Shown: positions 7,690 through 15,428 of the stretch, in pieces
How positions within the stretch are numbered: the first letter of the stretch is position 1
How the letters are laid out: every line of letters starts with the position of its first letter
Source: Phormidium ambiguum IAM M-71
Lineage (GTDB): Bacteria > Cyanobacteriota > Cyanobacteriia > Cyanobacteriales > Aerosakkonemataceae
Assembly: GCF_001904725.1 (NCBI RefSeq)
Contig: NZ_MRCE01000005.1
Location: 66,269-130,268, forward strand
Length of the DNA stretch: 64,000 nt
Direction of reading: 5' to 3'
Notes under the pieces: generated by a model
What the model was told of the DNA's origin: nothing
What the model saw: the letters and a program-made list of their open reading frames with translations, nothing else
Databases searched by the model: none
Position numbers and translations under genes: made by a program

Positions 7690-10600
7690 ATGCTCAATGC
7701 TATCCTTAAATGGTCGATCGCACGTCGCTGGATCGTTGTTCTCGGCGCGATTCTGGTGACATTTTTAGGTGCGTACAATCTCACCCAAATGCCTCTGGAT
7801 GTGTTTCCTGACTTTGCGCCACCGCAAGTTGAGATTCAAACGGAAGCGCCGGGACTTGCGCCGGAAGAAGTGGAAACTTTGATTACTTTGCCGATCGAAA
7901 GTGCAGTTAACGGTACCCCCGGAGTGGAAACGGTGCGATCGTCTTCTGCGGTGAGCATTTCGGTGGTTAAGGTAATCTTTAAATGGGGGACTGATGTTTA
8001 TCAAGCGCGTCAACTGGTAGCGGAAAGATTGCAGCAAGTTCAAGCAAAATTGCCGGAAGGGGTGGAAAATCCGCAAATTTCCCCGATTTCTTCAGCGATT
8101 GCTACAGTGATTCAGTATGCTTTTACTGCGGAAACTACGCCGTTGATGGAAGTTCGCCGCTTAGTCGATCGAGATATCAGCAACAGATTGCTAGCTGTAC
8201 CGGGTGTTTCCCAGGTGATTGCTTATGGCGGGGATGTGCGTCAGTACCAGGTTTTAGCCGACCCTGCTAAACTGAGAGCTTTCAATGTTTCTTTGGCTGA
8301 AGTTACGGAAGCAGTAAAAGGCGCAAATGTCAATGCTGCGGGTGGTTTTTTAATTAATCCTGACCAAGAGTTGATTATTCGGGGATTGGGGAGAGTTGAG
8401 TCGATCGAACAACTGGCAAAATCAGCGGTAACGGCGCGGAATGGTACGCCTGTTTTGTTGCAAGATGTGGCAGAAGTGAGGATTGGCGCAGCTTTGCAGC
8501 GTGGGGATGGCAGTTTGGATGGGGAAAGAGCGATCGTACTTTTGGTGAACAAGCAACCTCAATATGATACGCCAACTGTGACGAAAGCGATCGCCAAAGC
8601 AATGGAAGAAGTGAAGGCGGGATTACCAAAAGATGTGAAAGTTACGGAAACTTTCCGCCAACAAAACTTTATTGATTCAGCATTAGAAAATGTTACCAGT
8701 TCCCTAAGAGATGGCATCATTATTGTTTCGATTATCCTATTAATGTTTTTGATGAATTGGCGCACAGCTATTATTACTTTGAGTGCGATTCCTTTGTCAG
8801 TTTTGATTGGAATGTTGATTTTAAATTGGTTTGGTCAAGGTATTAATACAATGACATTGGGAGGATTAGCAGTGGCGATCGGATCTGTGGTGGATGATTC
8901 GATCGTAGATATGGAAAACTGTTATCGCGGACTGCGAAAAAACCAAGCATTAAATAATCCTTTGCATCCCTTTCAAGTTGTTTACGACACATCTGTAGAA
9001 GTGCGAGTCAGCGTGATTTTCTCTACAGTAATTATTGGGGTTATTTTCGCGCCGATTTTCTTTCTTACAGGTGTGGAAGGTCGGATTTTTACCCCGATGG
9101 GAGTTGCTTATTTAGTCTCAATTTTCGCCTCTACCTTTGTAGCAATGACACTTTCTCCAGCATTGTGCGCGATTTTGTTGGCGAATCAACGATTGAAAGC
9201 AGAAGATACTTGGGTAACAAGATTATCAGAATCACTTTATCGACCATTACTTAATTTTTCGATTCGTTTTCCCAGCATTATTCTACTAATTGCAGGTGCA
9301 TCTTTAGTCGCATCTTTAGTAATTTTGCCGAATTTAGGAAGGGTGTTTTTGCCAGAATTTCAGGAATCTTCTTTGGTAAATACAATACTTTTATATCCGG
9401 GAAGTTCTTTAGAAGCAACGAATCAAGCTGGATTAGCAATGCAAGATGCACTTAAAGGAGATAAACGTTTTACCTCTGTGCAGTTACGTGCGGGAAGAGC
9501 TCCGGGAGATGCAGATGCGGGAGGAGTAAATCTCGGACATTTGGATGTAGAACTGAGTAAAGAGGGATTAAGAGATCGGGAAAAAAGCATCGAAAAATTA
9601 CGCGAAGAGTTTGCCAAATTACCGGGAGTTGCATCTGGTGTAGGTGGATTTATTTCACACAGAATGGATGAAGTTTTATCGGGGGTGCGAAGTGCGATCG
9701 CCATTAAAATTTTTGGTGCAAATCTCGAAGAACTGCGACGCATTGGTACAGAAGTTCAATCAGCAGTAAATGACATTCCCGGATTAGTAGATTTACAACT
9801 TGAACCGCAAGTTCCGATTAGACAATTACAAATTCAGTTTAACCGAGAAGCTGCCGCTCGTTACGGTTTAACTGTGGGAAATCTCACCGAAATGGTAGAA
9901 ACTGCACTTAACGGAAAAGTCGTTTCTCAAGTTCTGAAAGACCAACAACTTTTTGATTTAATGGTGTGGTTAAAAGAAGATGCGCGAAGTAACTTAGATA
10001 CTATTAGCGATCTATTAGTAGACACTCCCACCAATCAAAAAATCCCCTTAGCGCAAGTTGCTAATATTGATTATGGCACAGGCCCAAACACAATTAACCG
10101 AGAAAATGTTTCCCGTTTGATTGTCGTTTCTGCTAATGTTTCCGGTCGAGATTTGGGATCTGTGGTAGAAGAGATTCAAAATAAAGTAAGTCAGTCAGTG
10201 CAGTTACCAACAGGTTACTTTATTCAGTATGGCGGACAGTTTGAATCCGAGCAACGAGCGACACAAAATTTGTTAGTGTTTGGCGGAGTTGCGATCGCCA
10301 TAATCGCTGTTTTAATGTACTTTGCTGTTAAATCTATAGCTGCAATGTTAATGATTATGATTAACTTACCATTAGCATTAGTTGGTGGAATTTTCTCGAT
10401 CGCTTTAGGAGGTGGCATAATTTCCGTTGCTTCCCTAGTCGGATTTATTACTTTGTTCGGAGTTGCTACCCGCAATGGTTTGTTATTAGTAGATAACTAC
10501 AACAACAAAATCGCCGAAGGAATGCCTTTAAAAACTGTGATTTTTGCAGGTTCAATGGAAAGATTAGTGGCGATTTTAATGACCGCTTTAACTTCAGCAT

Positions 10601-10809
10601 TGGGAATGATACCTTTAGTTATTGGTAGCGGTGCAGGTAAGGAAATTTTGCAACCTTTAGCGATCGTAGTGTTAGGCGGATTGTTTACTTCAACAGCATT
10701 AACTTTATTAGTTCTTCCAGCACTTTATTCTCAGTTCGGTAAATTATTAATCCCGAAACAAACTCAATCAGAGGATAAAGCTATTATAACCGATGGAGTT
10801 AAAGTCTGA
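7690..10809 (+). CDS. Heavy-metal RND efflux pump (CusA/CzcA family)
   Basis: 1039-aa inner-membrane proton/metal antiporter, full length for the HME-RND family. The N-terminus (MLNAILKWSIARRWIVVLGA), the porter-domain start (MPLDVFPDFAPPQVEIQTEA), the TM4 motif GSVVDDSIVDMENC with acidic residues for proton relay, and the C-terminal VATRNGLLLVDNYNN are all family-diagnostic. It would pump metal cations from periplasm or cytoplasm out through a TolC-like channel with the adaptor encoded upstream. The Uma2 gene and a DUF4351 remnant separate the two; an outer-membrane partner is not present in the window. Which metal is exported cannot be told. A strong ribosome site is not obvious before the ATG. 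Confidence 0.92.
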   Translation: MLNAILKWSIARRWIVVLGAILVTFLGAYNLTQMPLDVFPDFAPPQVEIQTEAPGLAPEEVETLITLPIESAVNGTPGVETVRSSSAVSISVVKVIFKWGTDVYQARQLVAERLQQVQAKLPEGVENPQISPISSAIATVIQYAFTAETTPLMEVRRLVDRDISNRLLAVPGVSQVIAYGGDVRQYQVLADPAKLRAFNVSLAEVTEAVKGANVNAAGGFLINPDQELIIRGLGRVESIEQLAKSAVTARNGTPVLLQDVAEVRIGAALQRGDGSLDGERAIVLLVNKQPQYDTPTVTKAIAKAMEEVKAGLPKDVKVTETFRQQNFIDSALENVTSSLRDGIIIVSIILLMFLMNWRTAIITLSAIPLSVLIGMLILNWFGQGINTMTLGGLAVAIGSVVDDSIVDMENCYRGLRKNQALNNPLHPFQVVYDTSVEVRVSVIFSTVIIGVIFAPIFFLTGVEGRIFTPMGVAYLVSIFASTFVAMTLSPALCAILLANQRLKAEDTWVTRLSESLYRPLLNFSIRFPSIILLIAGASLVASLVILPNLGRVFLPEFQESSLVNTILLYPGSSLEATNQAGLAMQDALKGDKRFTSVQLRAGRAPGDADAGGVNLGHLDVELSKEGLRDREKSIEKLREEFAKLPGVASGVGGFISHRMDEVLSGVRSAIAIKIFGANLEELRRIGTEVQSAVNDIPGLVDLQLEPQVPIRQLQIQFNREAAARYGLTVGNLTEMVETALNGKVVSQVLKDQQLFDLMVWLKEDARSNLDTISDLLVDTPTNQKIPLAQVANIDYGTGPNTINRENVSRLIVVSANVSGRDLGSVVEEIQNKVSQSVQLPTGYFIQYGGQFESEQRATQNLLVFGGVAIAIIAVLMYFAVKSIAAMLMIMINLPLALVGGIFSIALGGGIISVASLVGFITLFGVATRNGLLLVDNYNNKIAEGMPLKTVIFAGSMERLVAILMTALTSALGMIPLVIGSGAGKEILQPLAIVVLGGLFTSTALTLLVLPALYSQFGKLLIPKQTQSEDKAIITDGVKV

Positions 10810-10828
10810 GGATTAACAATTTTTTTGA

Positions 10829-10972
10829 ACCGCAGAGACGCAGAGGACACAGAGTAAAGAGACGGAGGAATTTACAACTCAAATAGGATTGCTATAAAAG
10901 CGAAAAATAAGAATCTGTTTAAATTTTTCCTTCTCTCTTCCTCTTCTCTGCGTCCTCTGCGTCTCTGCGGTT
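10829..10972. repeat. Inverted pair of CCGCAGAGACGCAGAGG repeats
   Basis: The arm AACCGCAGAGACGCAGAGG.. at 10829-10855 is matched by its reverse complement at 10946-10972 with one mismatch over 27 bases, leaving a 90-base loop. This is a dispersed cyanobacterial repeat family. It lies between the RND pump gene and the lipoprotein gene, and could fold into a long-armed hairpin in the transcript. Confidence 0.75.
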
Positions 10973-11004
10973 TTAAAAATTCCAATTTTTTAGGAGCAAA
11001 AACT

Positions 11005-11502
11005 ATGATGTCTATCAAATCTCTGTTAATAGTTCTAAGCAGTTTAAGTTTGATTTTTTTAGGAGCTTGTGCTAGTAATAATCAAGCGACAAATCCAGGG
11101 AGTACTCCAACAAGTGCGGCTTCACCTGAATTAACTGCACAACAAAGTAATGTTACTAAAACTGAGTCTTCTGGTCATACAGCAAAACCTTTACAAGGTG
11201 GTCAAGTTGTTGAATCTGGCCCTTATCATTTAGAGTTTGTACCTATCAAGGAAAGTAAGGGTTTTCATTTGGATTTTTACTTACAAAAAGGTGACAATCA
11301 CGAAACAATTCCCAATGCTAAAGTAACCGCTCAAGTTCAGCTACCTGATGGAACCGAAAAGACTATTCTTCTCCCTTATGATGCTGCGGGAAAACACTAC
11401 GCTGCTGTACTTCCTGAAACGGCATCAGGTCAATATAATGTGAAGATTACTTCAGAAATTGGCGGAGAAAAGGTAGACGGACGATTTAGTTTTAATCGGT
11501 AA
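11005..11502 (+). CDS. YtkA/FixH-like lipoprotein linked to metal efflux
   Basis: 165 aa. The lipobox LIFLGACAS places the lipidated Cys at about residue 22, followed by a Ser/Thr/Gln-rich linker. The C-terminal domain (about residues 60-165) starts HTAKPLQGGQVVESGPYHLE and continues through FHLDFYLQKGDN and PNAKVTAQVQLPDGTEK to a final beta-rich part ending GRFSFNR. This is the layout of YtkA/FixH-like small beta-sandwich domains that often accompany copper or heavy-metal transport genes. The ribosome site AGGAGC precedes ATGATG. It follows the pump gene on the same strand after a long inverted repeat, so it may be the last gene of the efflux unit. A metal-binding role is inferred from context only. 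Confidence 0.7.
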   Translation: MMSIKSLLIVLSSLSLIFLGACASNNQATNPGSTPTSAASPELTAQQSNVTKTESSGHTAKPLQGGQVVESGPYHLEFVPIKESKGFHLDFYLQKGDNHETIPNAKVTAQVQLPDGTEKTILLPYDAAGKHYAAVLPETASGQYNVKITSEIGGEKVDGRFSFNR

Positions 11503-11534
11503 ATTTTGATTGATTTTATCAGATTGAAGATCTA

Positions 11535-11565
11535 GCAAGAATGTGCAAAAAGCGCAAGATTATGC
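11535..11565. promoter_or_regulatory. Putative AraC-type operator, site 1 (two 12-bp repeats, 19-bp period)
   Basis: GCAAGAATGTGC at 11535-11546 is followed by GCAAGATTATGC at 11554-11565, starts 19 bp apart. The same arrangement occurs at 13555-13585 and 18118-18148. Direct repeats about two helical turns apart are the usual binding form of AraC-family proteins, and such a regulator is encoded at 12662-13555. The site lies upstream of the secreted protein gene at 11810. Confidence 0.7.
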
Positions 11566-11809
11566 CGGATCTTCAATTTTCCATTTGCCATAATGTCTCC
11601 TATTGGTACGTTTAGGAATTGATTTTGAGAATCAATGTCTAACTCAGTAGAGATTGGCTGAAAGTTAAGTTAATTTGGTGTGAGCAATACTTTGATTAAT
11701 TTCAGGCGACGGAAGTTTCGGCTACAAAACCTCTTGTCTGCTTGATGAAAATACTCATCAATTCCTTCATCTACCAAGCTCTGATTATCAATTGTTTAGG
11801 AGTAGGATG

Positions 11810-12589
11810 ATGAAACGGATTTCTAAAGTTTTGGCGATTTTTTTGGCGACGATCGCTATTTTGGCGATCGCCAATACCACACTTACTAATTTATCTGTGC
11901 CAACCGCACAAGCACAAGAAGCTATAGAGGAAAGCGAAACACCAGATTCTAATATGGGGATATTGCGTAGACTTCCCGGTAATACTGTAGAAGTAAAAAC
12001 CCCAATTGTTCAACCTAATAATCAACCGAATAGTCAGGCACAAAATGCTGATTTAGCCTGTAACAATGCTAATTTTAATTCCTCTACTTTTGGGGGGTTT
12101 TTGTCTCCTCCGCCAGACTATCGGAGAAATGACAAAAGACCTAATAATTATTCCGCTTTTAAGTCAGATTGTTTGAATCCAGCTGCTAATGGCGAATGTT
12201 GGGGACAACCTCGTTACCAATTGTATGCCAGATACAATAATATTAAAGAATGGCGGGGTAAAATTTGCAGTAAGTCTGTACAGAATGCCTACAACAATCA
12301 TGTTGTTTCTTACCGACAATCAAATAATCCATCTTGTCCTATTGGCGGACAAAAATACTGTCAAACTTATTATGGCCCTGTGATAGGTTTTCAAGTAAAA
12401 GGACATAATGAACCTGAAAATAAATGGCGATATTTGGAAAGTAATGGCAAATTAGCTGCCTACGAAATTCCGGCAAATCAAACCAAGATGTATAATTGGG
12501 CTTGGAAAACTTCTCAACCAAGTGATTTTCGTTTAGTTGTCAGATACGCTAAACTTTGGGATGAGTTTGATTTAATGATGGATAAATAA
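11810..12589 (+). CDS. Secreted Cys-containing protein of unknown function in the peptide island
   Basis: About 259 aa from the second of two adjacent ATGs, which is better placed relative to TAGGAG at 11798-11803. A signal peptide (hydrophobic IFLATIAILAIANTTL, cleavage near AQAQ) is followed by a Gln/Asn-rich stretch and a C-terminal region with about seven Cys (LACNNA, SDCLNP, GECWGQ, KICSKS, PSCPIG, KYCQTY) and several Trp. I do not recognise the family. The upstream DNA shares the 19-bp-period repeat (site 1) and a CATCTACCAA leader box with the double-glycine peptide genes downstream, so it is probably part of the same regulon. Possible roles include immunity, a surface partner or an effector; none is shown by the sequence. 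Confidence 0.75.
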   Translation: MKRISKVLAIFLATIAILAIANTTLTNLSVPTAQAQEAIEESETPDSNMGILRRLPGNTVEVKTPIVQPNNQPNSQAQNADLACNNANFNSSTFGGFLSPPPDYRRNDKRPNNYSAFKSDCLNPAANGECWGQPRYQLYARYNNIKEWRGKICSKSVQNAYNNHVVSYRQSNNPSCPIGGQKYCQTYYGPVIGFQVKGHNEPENKWRYLESNGKLAAYEIPANQTKMYNWAWKTSQPSDFRLVVRYAKLWDEFDLMMDK

Positions 12590-12661
12590 GTAATAAGATT
12601 GGGGTGTTATTTCTACCAGTTAGGTAAAATAACAAGATCGCTTACTGGTAGGAGGGGAAGG

Positions 12662-13555
12662 ATGTCACACAAAAAATCACCAGATGTTGATACAAACCGT
12701 GAAAATTCCTTGACAGAGCTTTTTATCAAACCACCCAGGCTTTCTAGTAGGGGAAAAATATGGAATGGGATCGGTTTAGAACAGCACTATCTACCACCAG
12801 GAGAAACTCCTGAATATTCTCTGGAAAAATTTGCTATCACTATTAATCTTGGTCAGAGTTTTCAGATAGAAAGAATTATCGATCGACATCTGCAAAAAGG
12901 TTTAATGTTTACGGGTGCTGTAGGATTTTGTCCGCCGAACACTTCTCAAGTAATTCGTTGGAATAGAGATACTAACATCTTGATAGTTAGTTTAGAAGAT
13001 GAATTACTGAGCAGTCATGCTGTAGAGTTATTGGGTACAGATCAATATGAAATGTTCCCTCATTTGATTACACAAGATGCTTTGATTTATCAAATGGGAT
13101 TGAAACTTCAGGAACAGCTGAAAACTAATAGTTCAGATAGCCGTCTTTATGTTGAATCTGCTGCTACATTTTTGGCTGTTCATATTTTGCAAAATTACTC
13201 AATTCAAAAAGCTTTCATCCGGGAGTATGCTGGGGGTTTACCCAAACATCAGTTAAAACAAGCAATTGATTATATCCAGTCTCATTTAACACAGGAAATT
13301 TCCCTGGATGCGATCGCCAATTATCTCGGCATCAGTCGCTATCATTTTTGTCGTTTGTTTAAACAATCTACTGGTTTGAGTCCACATCAATATGTGATTC
13401 AACAGCGAGTAGAACGAGCGAAACAACTATTAAGGAGAGGTAAGTTGAGTATTGCTGAAACTGCGATCGCTTGTGGTTTTAACCATCAAAGTCATCTCCA
13501 TCGCCACTTTAAACGGTTAACTGGTACTACACCAGGAAGTTTTCTCAATTCTTAG
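12662..13555 (+). CDS. AraC family transcriptional regulator
   Basis: About 297 aa from the ATG at 12662, which follows a strong AGGAGGGGAAGG ribosome site; an earlier TTG at 12599 is unlikely. The N-terminal half (residues 1-190) is an effector-sensing region of the type common in cyanobacterial AraC/PchR-like proteins. The C-terminal 100 residues hold the two helix-turn-helix motifs: EISLDAIANYLGISRYHFCR and KLSIAETAIACGFNHQSHLH, then the family signature FKRLTGTTPGSF. The first of the repeated operators begins at its stop codon (13553-13555) and two others flank the peptide and exporter genes, so it is the natural candidate regulator of the island. Effector unknown; autoregulation is not evident. 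Confidence 0.9.
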   Translation: MSHKKSPDVDTNRENSLTELFIKPPRLSSRGKIWNGIGLEQHYLPPGETPEYSLEKFAITINLGQSFQIERIIDRHLQKGLMFTGAVGFCPPNTSQVIRWNRDTNILIVSLEDELLSSHAVELLGTDQYEMFPHLITQDALIYQMGLKLQEQLKTNSSDSRLYVESAATFLAVHILQNYSIQKAFIREYAGGLPKHQLKQAIDYIQSHLTQEISLDAIANYLGISRYHFCRLFKQSTGLSPHQYVIQQRVERAKQLLRRGKLSIAETAIACGFNHQSHLHRHFKRLTGTTPGSFLNS

Positions 13556-13585
13556 CAAGTTTGTGCAAAAACAGCAAGAATGTGC
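13555..13585. promoter_or_regulatory. Putative AraC-type operator, site 2
   Basis: GCAAGTTTGTGC (13555-13566) and GCAAGAATGTGC (13574-13585) start exactly 19 bp apart, as at sites 1 and 3. The first repeat begins on the last base of the araC-type gene's stop codon. It lies 145 bases before the first double-glycine peptide gene, suited to driving the peptide series 13730-15863. Confidence 0.72.
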
Positions 13586-13681
13586 AAGATATCTTTTCGA
13601 TTATTTGCGACTATTAAAGCAACTTGATGAGATTTTGTACGCTTCAGTAGTAGTGAAAAAATAGTGATTAGGGATTTTCCA

Positions 13682-13729
13682 GCATCTACCAAAGCTGGTT
13701 AATTAAATCAAACAATAGGGATTTAAGCT
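13682..13729 (+). promoter_or_regulatory. CATCTACCAA leader box before peptide 1
   Basis: The segment GCATCTACCAAAGCTGG leads into ATTAAATCAA and then the peptide start. The box recurs at 15157-15170 (before peptide 6), 15631-15644 (before peptide 8) and, as TCATCTACCAAGC, at 11768-11780 (before the secreted protein). It is a shared 5' untranslated segment that marks copied gene units. Confidence 0.55.
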
Positions 13730-13948
13730 ATGTTTCCTAAACCCTCGAAACCAACTTTATTACAGCCTCACCTTGATGCTTTTCAATTACATCAGTTAGC
13801 GATCGAGTTAGATCAAAATAGTGAAGAAAGTTGCACAGGAGGTAGCTTTACCGGAGGAGATATTATTATTACCAAATTTAATCATCCCTCAAATACAGTC
13901 AACTCATCTACCTACTATAGAATTCGTAGTATTCCCACTTTGATGTAG
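13730..13948 (+). CDS. Double-glycine leader peptide 1
   Basis: 72 aa. Residues 1-38 form a hydrophilic leader with spaced leucines (LHQLAIELDQNSEESCTGG) ending in Gly37-Gly38, the cleavage signal of C39-peptidase exporters. A second Gly-Gly (FTGGD) follows five residues later. The predicted released part after Gly38 is 34 residues, rich in Asn, Ser, Thr and Tyr, with no Cys. It is the first peptide gene after the AraC operator. The last eight codons (RSIPTLM and stop) are duplicated as a fossil at 14809-14831. Export by the ABC transporter at 15881-18025 is inferred; the peptide's activity is unknown. Confidence 0.8.
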   Translation: MFPKPSKPTLLQPHLDAFQLHQLAIELDQNSEESCTGGSFTGGDIIITKFNHPSNTVNSSTYYRIRSIPTLM

Positions 13949-14017
13949 GTTTTTGATCTGATACAATCTTACGCGATCGTCGAAGACAAATCCTAGTTGA
14001 ATTCAAGGAGTTAAAAG

Positions 14018-14224
14018 ATGTTTAATAAGCATTCAAACAAAAGCGCCTCTAAATCATCTTTAAAAGATGTACCTGGAAATGAAATGATGGTGGAATTAAC
14101 AGATAACGATGAAGAATCATTGTCTGGTGGAGCTGAACTTATAGCTACTACGCCTTCAAGGTTTGGATTGCTCCTTGCAAAACCTACTGCGCTAGTACTG
14201 CTCTTTGCTAATCCTTTTGCTTAA
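14018..14224 (+). CDS. Double-glycine leader peptide 2
   Basis: 68 aa with a good ribosome site (AAGGAG before TTAAAAG). Leader residues 1-38 end MMVELTDNDEESLSGG, with Gly-Gly at 37-38, the same leader length as peptide 1. The 30-residue core is strongly hydrophobic (FGLLLAKPTALVLLFANPFA), unlike the other cores, and could insert into membranes in the manner of a class II bacteriocin. That activity is an inference from composition only. No neighbouring modifying enzyme is present. Confidence 0.82.
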   Translation: MFNKHSNKSASKSSLKDVPGNEMMVELTDNDEESLSGGAELIATTPSRFGLLLAKPTALVLLFANPFA

Positions 14225-14256
14225 GGTCGATCGCATTTACAGGAGATTAATCTATT

Positions 14257-14433
14257 GTGGTTAAATCACCGAAAAACCAAACATTGCCATTAGATCAAAG
14301 CTTGTACCAAGAAATTTCTGAAGTTGCAGCTAGTCAGTACCAAGGAGGAGCAATTTCTAATGAATTAACTCAGGTTGTTCAACAAAAATCTGTTGTTCCT
14401 TCTCAAACAAAAATAATTATCTTCGCTGCATAG
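14257..14433 (+). CDS. Double-glycine leader peptide 3 (short-leader subfamily, GTG start)
   Basis: 58 aa starting at a GTG that follows AGGAG by 11 bases. The leader LPLDQSLYQEISEVAASQYQ ends in Gly30-Gly31 and closely matches the leader of peptide 10 (18525-18716), so the two form a second subfamily with a 31-residue leader. The 27-residue core is Gln/Val/Ile-rich and lacks Cys (ends TKIIIFAA). The leader pattern leaves little doubt that it is a real gene despite its size. Confidence 0.75.
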   Translation: MVKSPKNQTLPLDQSLYQEISEVAASQYQGGAISNELTQVVQQKSVVPSQTKIIIFAA

Positions 14434-14536
14434 CAAGTAGCTTTTCTTTGAATTACTAACTTGCAGTTTCAACTCTGTTTAAATTGGATGAGTCGATCGG
14501 CAATTGCAGCAGTTAAATAAAAAAAGGGAGGTAACA

Positions 14537-14562
14537 GTTAACTGGTACTACACCAAGAAGTT
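14537..14562. repeat. Duplicated fragment of the araC-type gene 3' end
   Basis: GTTAACTGGTACTACACCA plus RGAAGTTT at 14537-14562 repeats 13516-13541, the codons for LTGTTPGSF at the end of the AraC gene, with one mismatch. It lies just upstream of peptide 4 and is not translated as part of any recognisable gene. It marks an old duplication of the araC-tail-to-peptide segment. Confidence 0.75.
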
Positions 14563-14596
14563 TAATCCTAAGCAATAAATATAAGGAGAAGAGATC

Positions 14597-14767
14597 ATGA
14601 TTCATAACGAAGTTTCCACAAATCATCAGCTAACTGAAAATTCTCTTTGGTTCAATCTCGATGAACTTGATGAGGAATCCCTGTCAGGAGGAGCAGTAGA
14701 GGGTGAGCTAGCCTGGAGTATTGGTTTTAGCGATGCTTTCCGTGCTCCTAGTAACAGCAGCACCTAA
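14597..14767 (+). CDS. Double-glycine leader peptide 4
   Basis: 56 aa, ATG preceded by AAGGAG with 10-base spacing. The leader NSLWFNLDELDEESLSGG ends in Gly31-Gly32, with the LDEESLSGG end shared in style with peptide 2. The core is 24 residues (AVEGELAWSIG, then FSDAFRAP, then SNSST) and contains no Cys. It is bracketed by fossils of the AraC gene tail (14537-14562) and of the peptide 1 tail (14809-14831), so it arose by duplication of the unit that begins at 13516. Confidence 0.78.
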   Translation: MIHNEVSTNHQLTENSLWFNLDELDEESLSGGAVEGELAWSIGFSDAFRAPSNSST

Positions 14768-14808
14768 TCCTTATAAAGGATGCGATCCTGGTACTTGTTG
14801 TTGAGTTT

Positions 14809-14831
14809 TGTAGTATTCCGACTTTAATGTA
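14809..14831 (+). pseudogene. Remnant of a peptide 1-like gene end
   Basis: GTAGTATTCC-ACTTT-ATGTA matches the end of peptide 1 (13927-13949) over 23 bases with three differences. It is not joined to a leader in frame. It is what remains of the original 3' end of the duplicated copy whose core region was replaced by that of peptide 4. Confidence 0.6.
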
Positions 14832-14844
14832 AAGGAGACTCAAA

Positions 14845-14931
14845 ATGAGAAAAATCACTGCTAAACCTGAGTTAGCAGTGTTTTCCTCAAAACCAAAAGA
14901 AATTGTTGTTGTCGGTTCAAAAATTCGTTAA
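14845..14931 (+). CDS. Possible 28-aa peptide without Gly-Gly motif
   Basis: ATG with a well-placed AAAGGAG seven bases upstream and a 28-residue reading (MRKITAKPELAVFSSKPKEI, then VVVGSKIR). It is basic and has no Gly-Gly. It sits between peptide 4 and peptide 5 in the same direction. It could be a truncated peptide gene or a short leader ORF. Only the ribosome site and the position support it. Confidence 0.35.
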   Translation: MRKITAKPELAVFSSKPKEIVVVGSKIR

Positions 14932-14953
14932 TCGAGCTTTAGGAGTTAAAACA

Positions 14954-15151
14954 ATGATTAATTTATTCTCCAAAAAATCAGCATCGCAGGTTAATTTAGA
15001 TAAGATTTCGTCAGAGAAACTGATTGAAAATTTGGACGAAACACGGGAGGAGTTTTTGGCAGGAGGTGCGAATAAATTATTTGTTGGCAACCTTAGCTTT
15101 AATAGCGCTCAACAGGCTGCTGTTACTAATTTCATTTTAATCATTGATTGA
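14954..15151 (+). CDS. Double-glycine leader peptide 5
   Basis: 65 aa from the ATG at 14954, which has TAGGAG in the correct position; a longer reading from 14903 adds residues that do not fit the leader family. The leader ends LIENLDETREEFLAGG with Gly37-Gly38. The core has 27 residues (ANKLFVGNLSFN, then SAQQAAVTNF, then ILIID) and is amphipathic with a hydrophobic end. Its 3' end and the following leader box resemble those at the end of peptide 7, showing that the pair 5-6 and the pair 7-8 are copies of each other. Confidence 0.82.
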   Translation: MINLFSKKSASQVNLDKISSEKLIENLDETREEFLAGGANKLFVGNLSFNSAQQAAVTNFILIID

Positions 15152-15202
15152 TGCCTCGCATCTACCAAGCATTCAATCAAAACTGACAAAGGAGTAAAAT
15201 TA

Positions 15203-15361
15203 ATGATTCGCAAGCCTTTAACCAAACAAGCTCCTAAGACTGTTTTAGATAGCGATCGATTGCCAGCACTAGTGACAGATTTAGCTGAAACTCAGGAAGG
15301 AGCGATCGTCGGTGGAAAAGCAGAATATATTAGTCCCATTCGATCGACATTCACGTTCTAG
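15203..15361 (+). CDS. Double-glycine leader peptide 6
   Basis: 52 aa with AAAGGAG seven to eight bases before the ATG and the CATCTACCAA box in its untranslated leader. Residues 1-38 end LVTDLAETQEGAIVGG (Gly37-Gly38). The core is only 14 residues (KAEYISPIRSTFTF), among the shortest in the cluster. The absence of Cys and of any nearby modification enzyme suggests a linear, unmodified released peptide, perhaps a signal rather than a toxin; this is inference. Confidence 0.78.
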   Translation: MIRKPLTKQAPKTVLDSDRLPALVTDLAETQEGAIVGGKAEYISPIRSTFTF

Positions 15362-15428
15362 ATTGGTGAATTTTCTGAGCACAATGTCCATATACCAATC
15401 AATCAAAACTCATAAAGGAGTACGACCA

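Noticed and set aside
15312-15428. N-terminal extension of peptide 7 overlapping peptide 6
   Set aside because: The leader family fits exactly from the ATG at 15429 with a good AAGGAG; the extension breaks the 38-residue leader rule.
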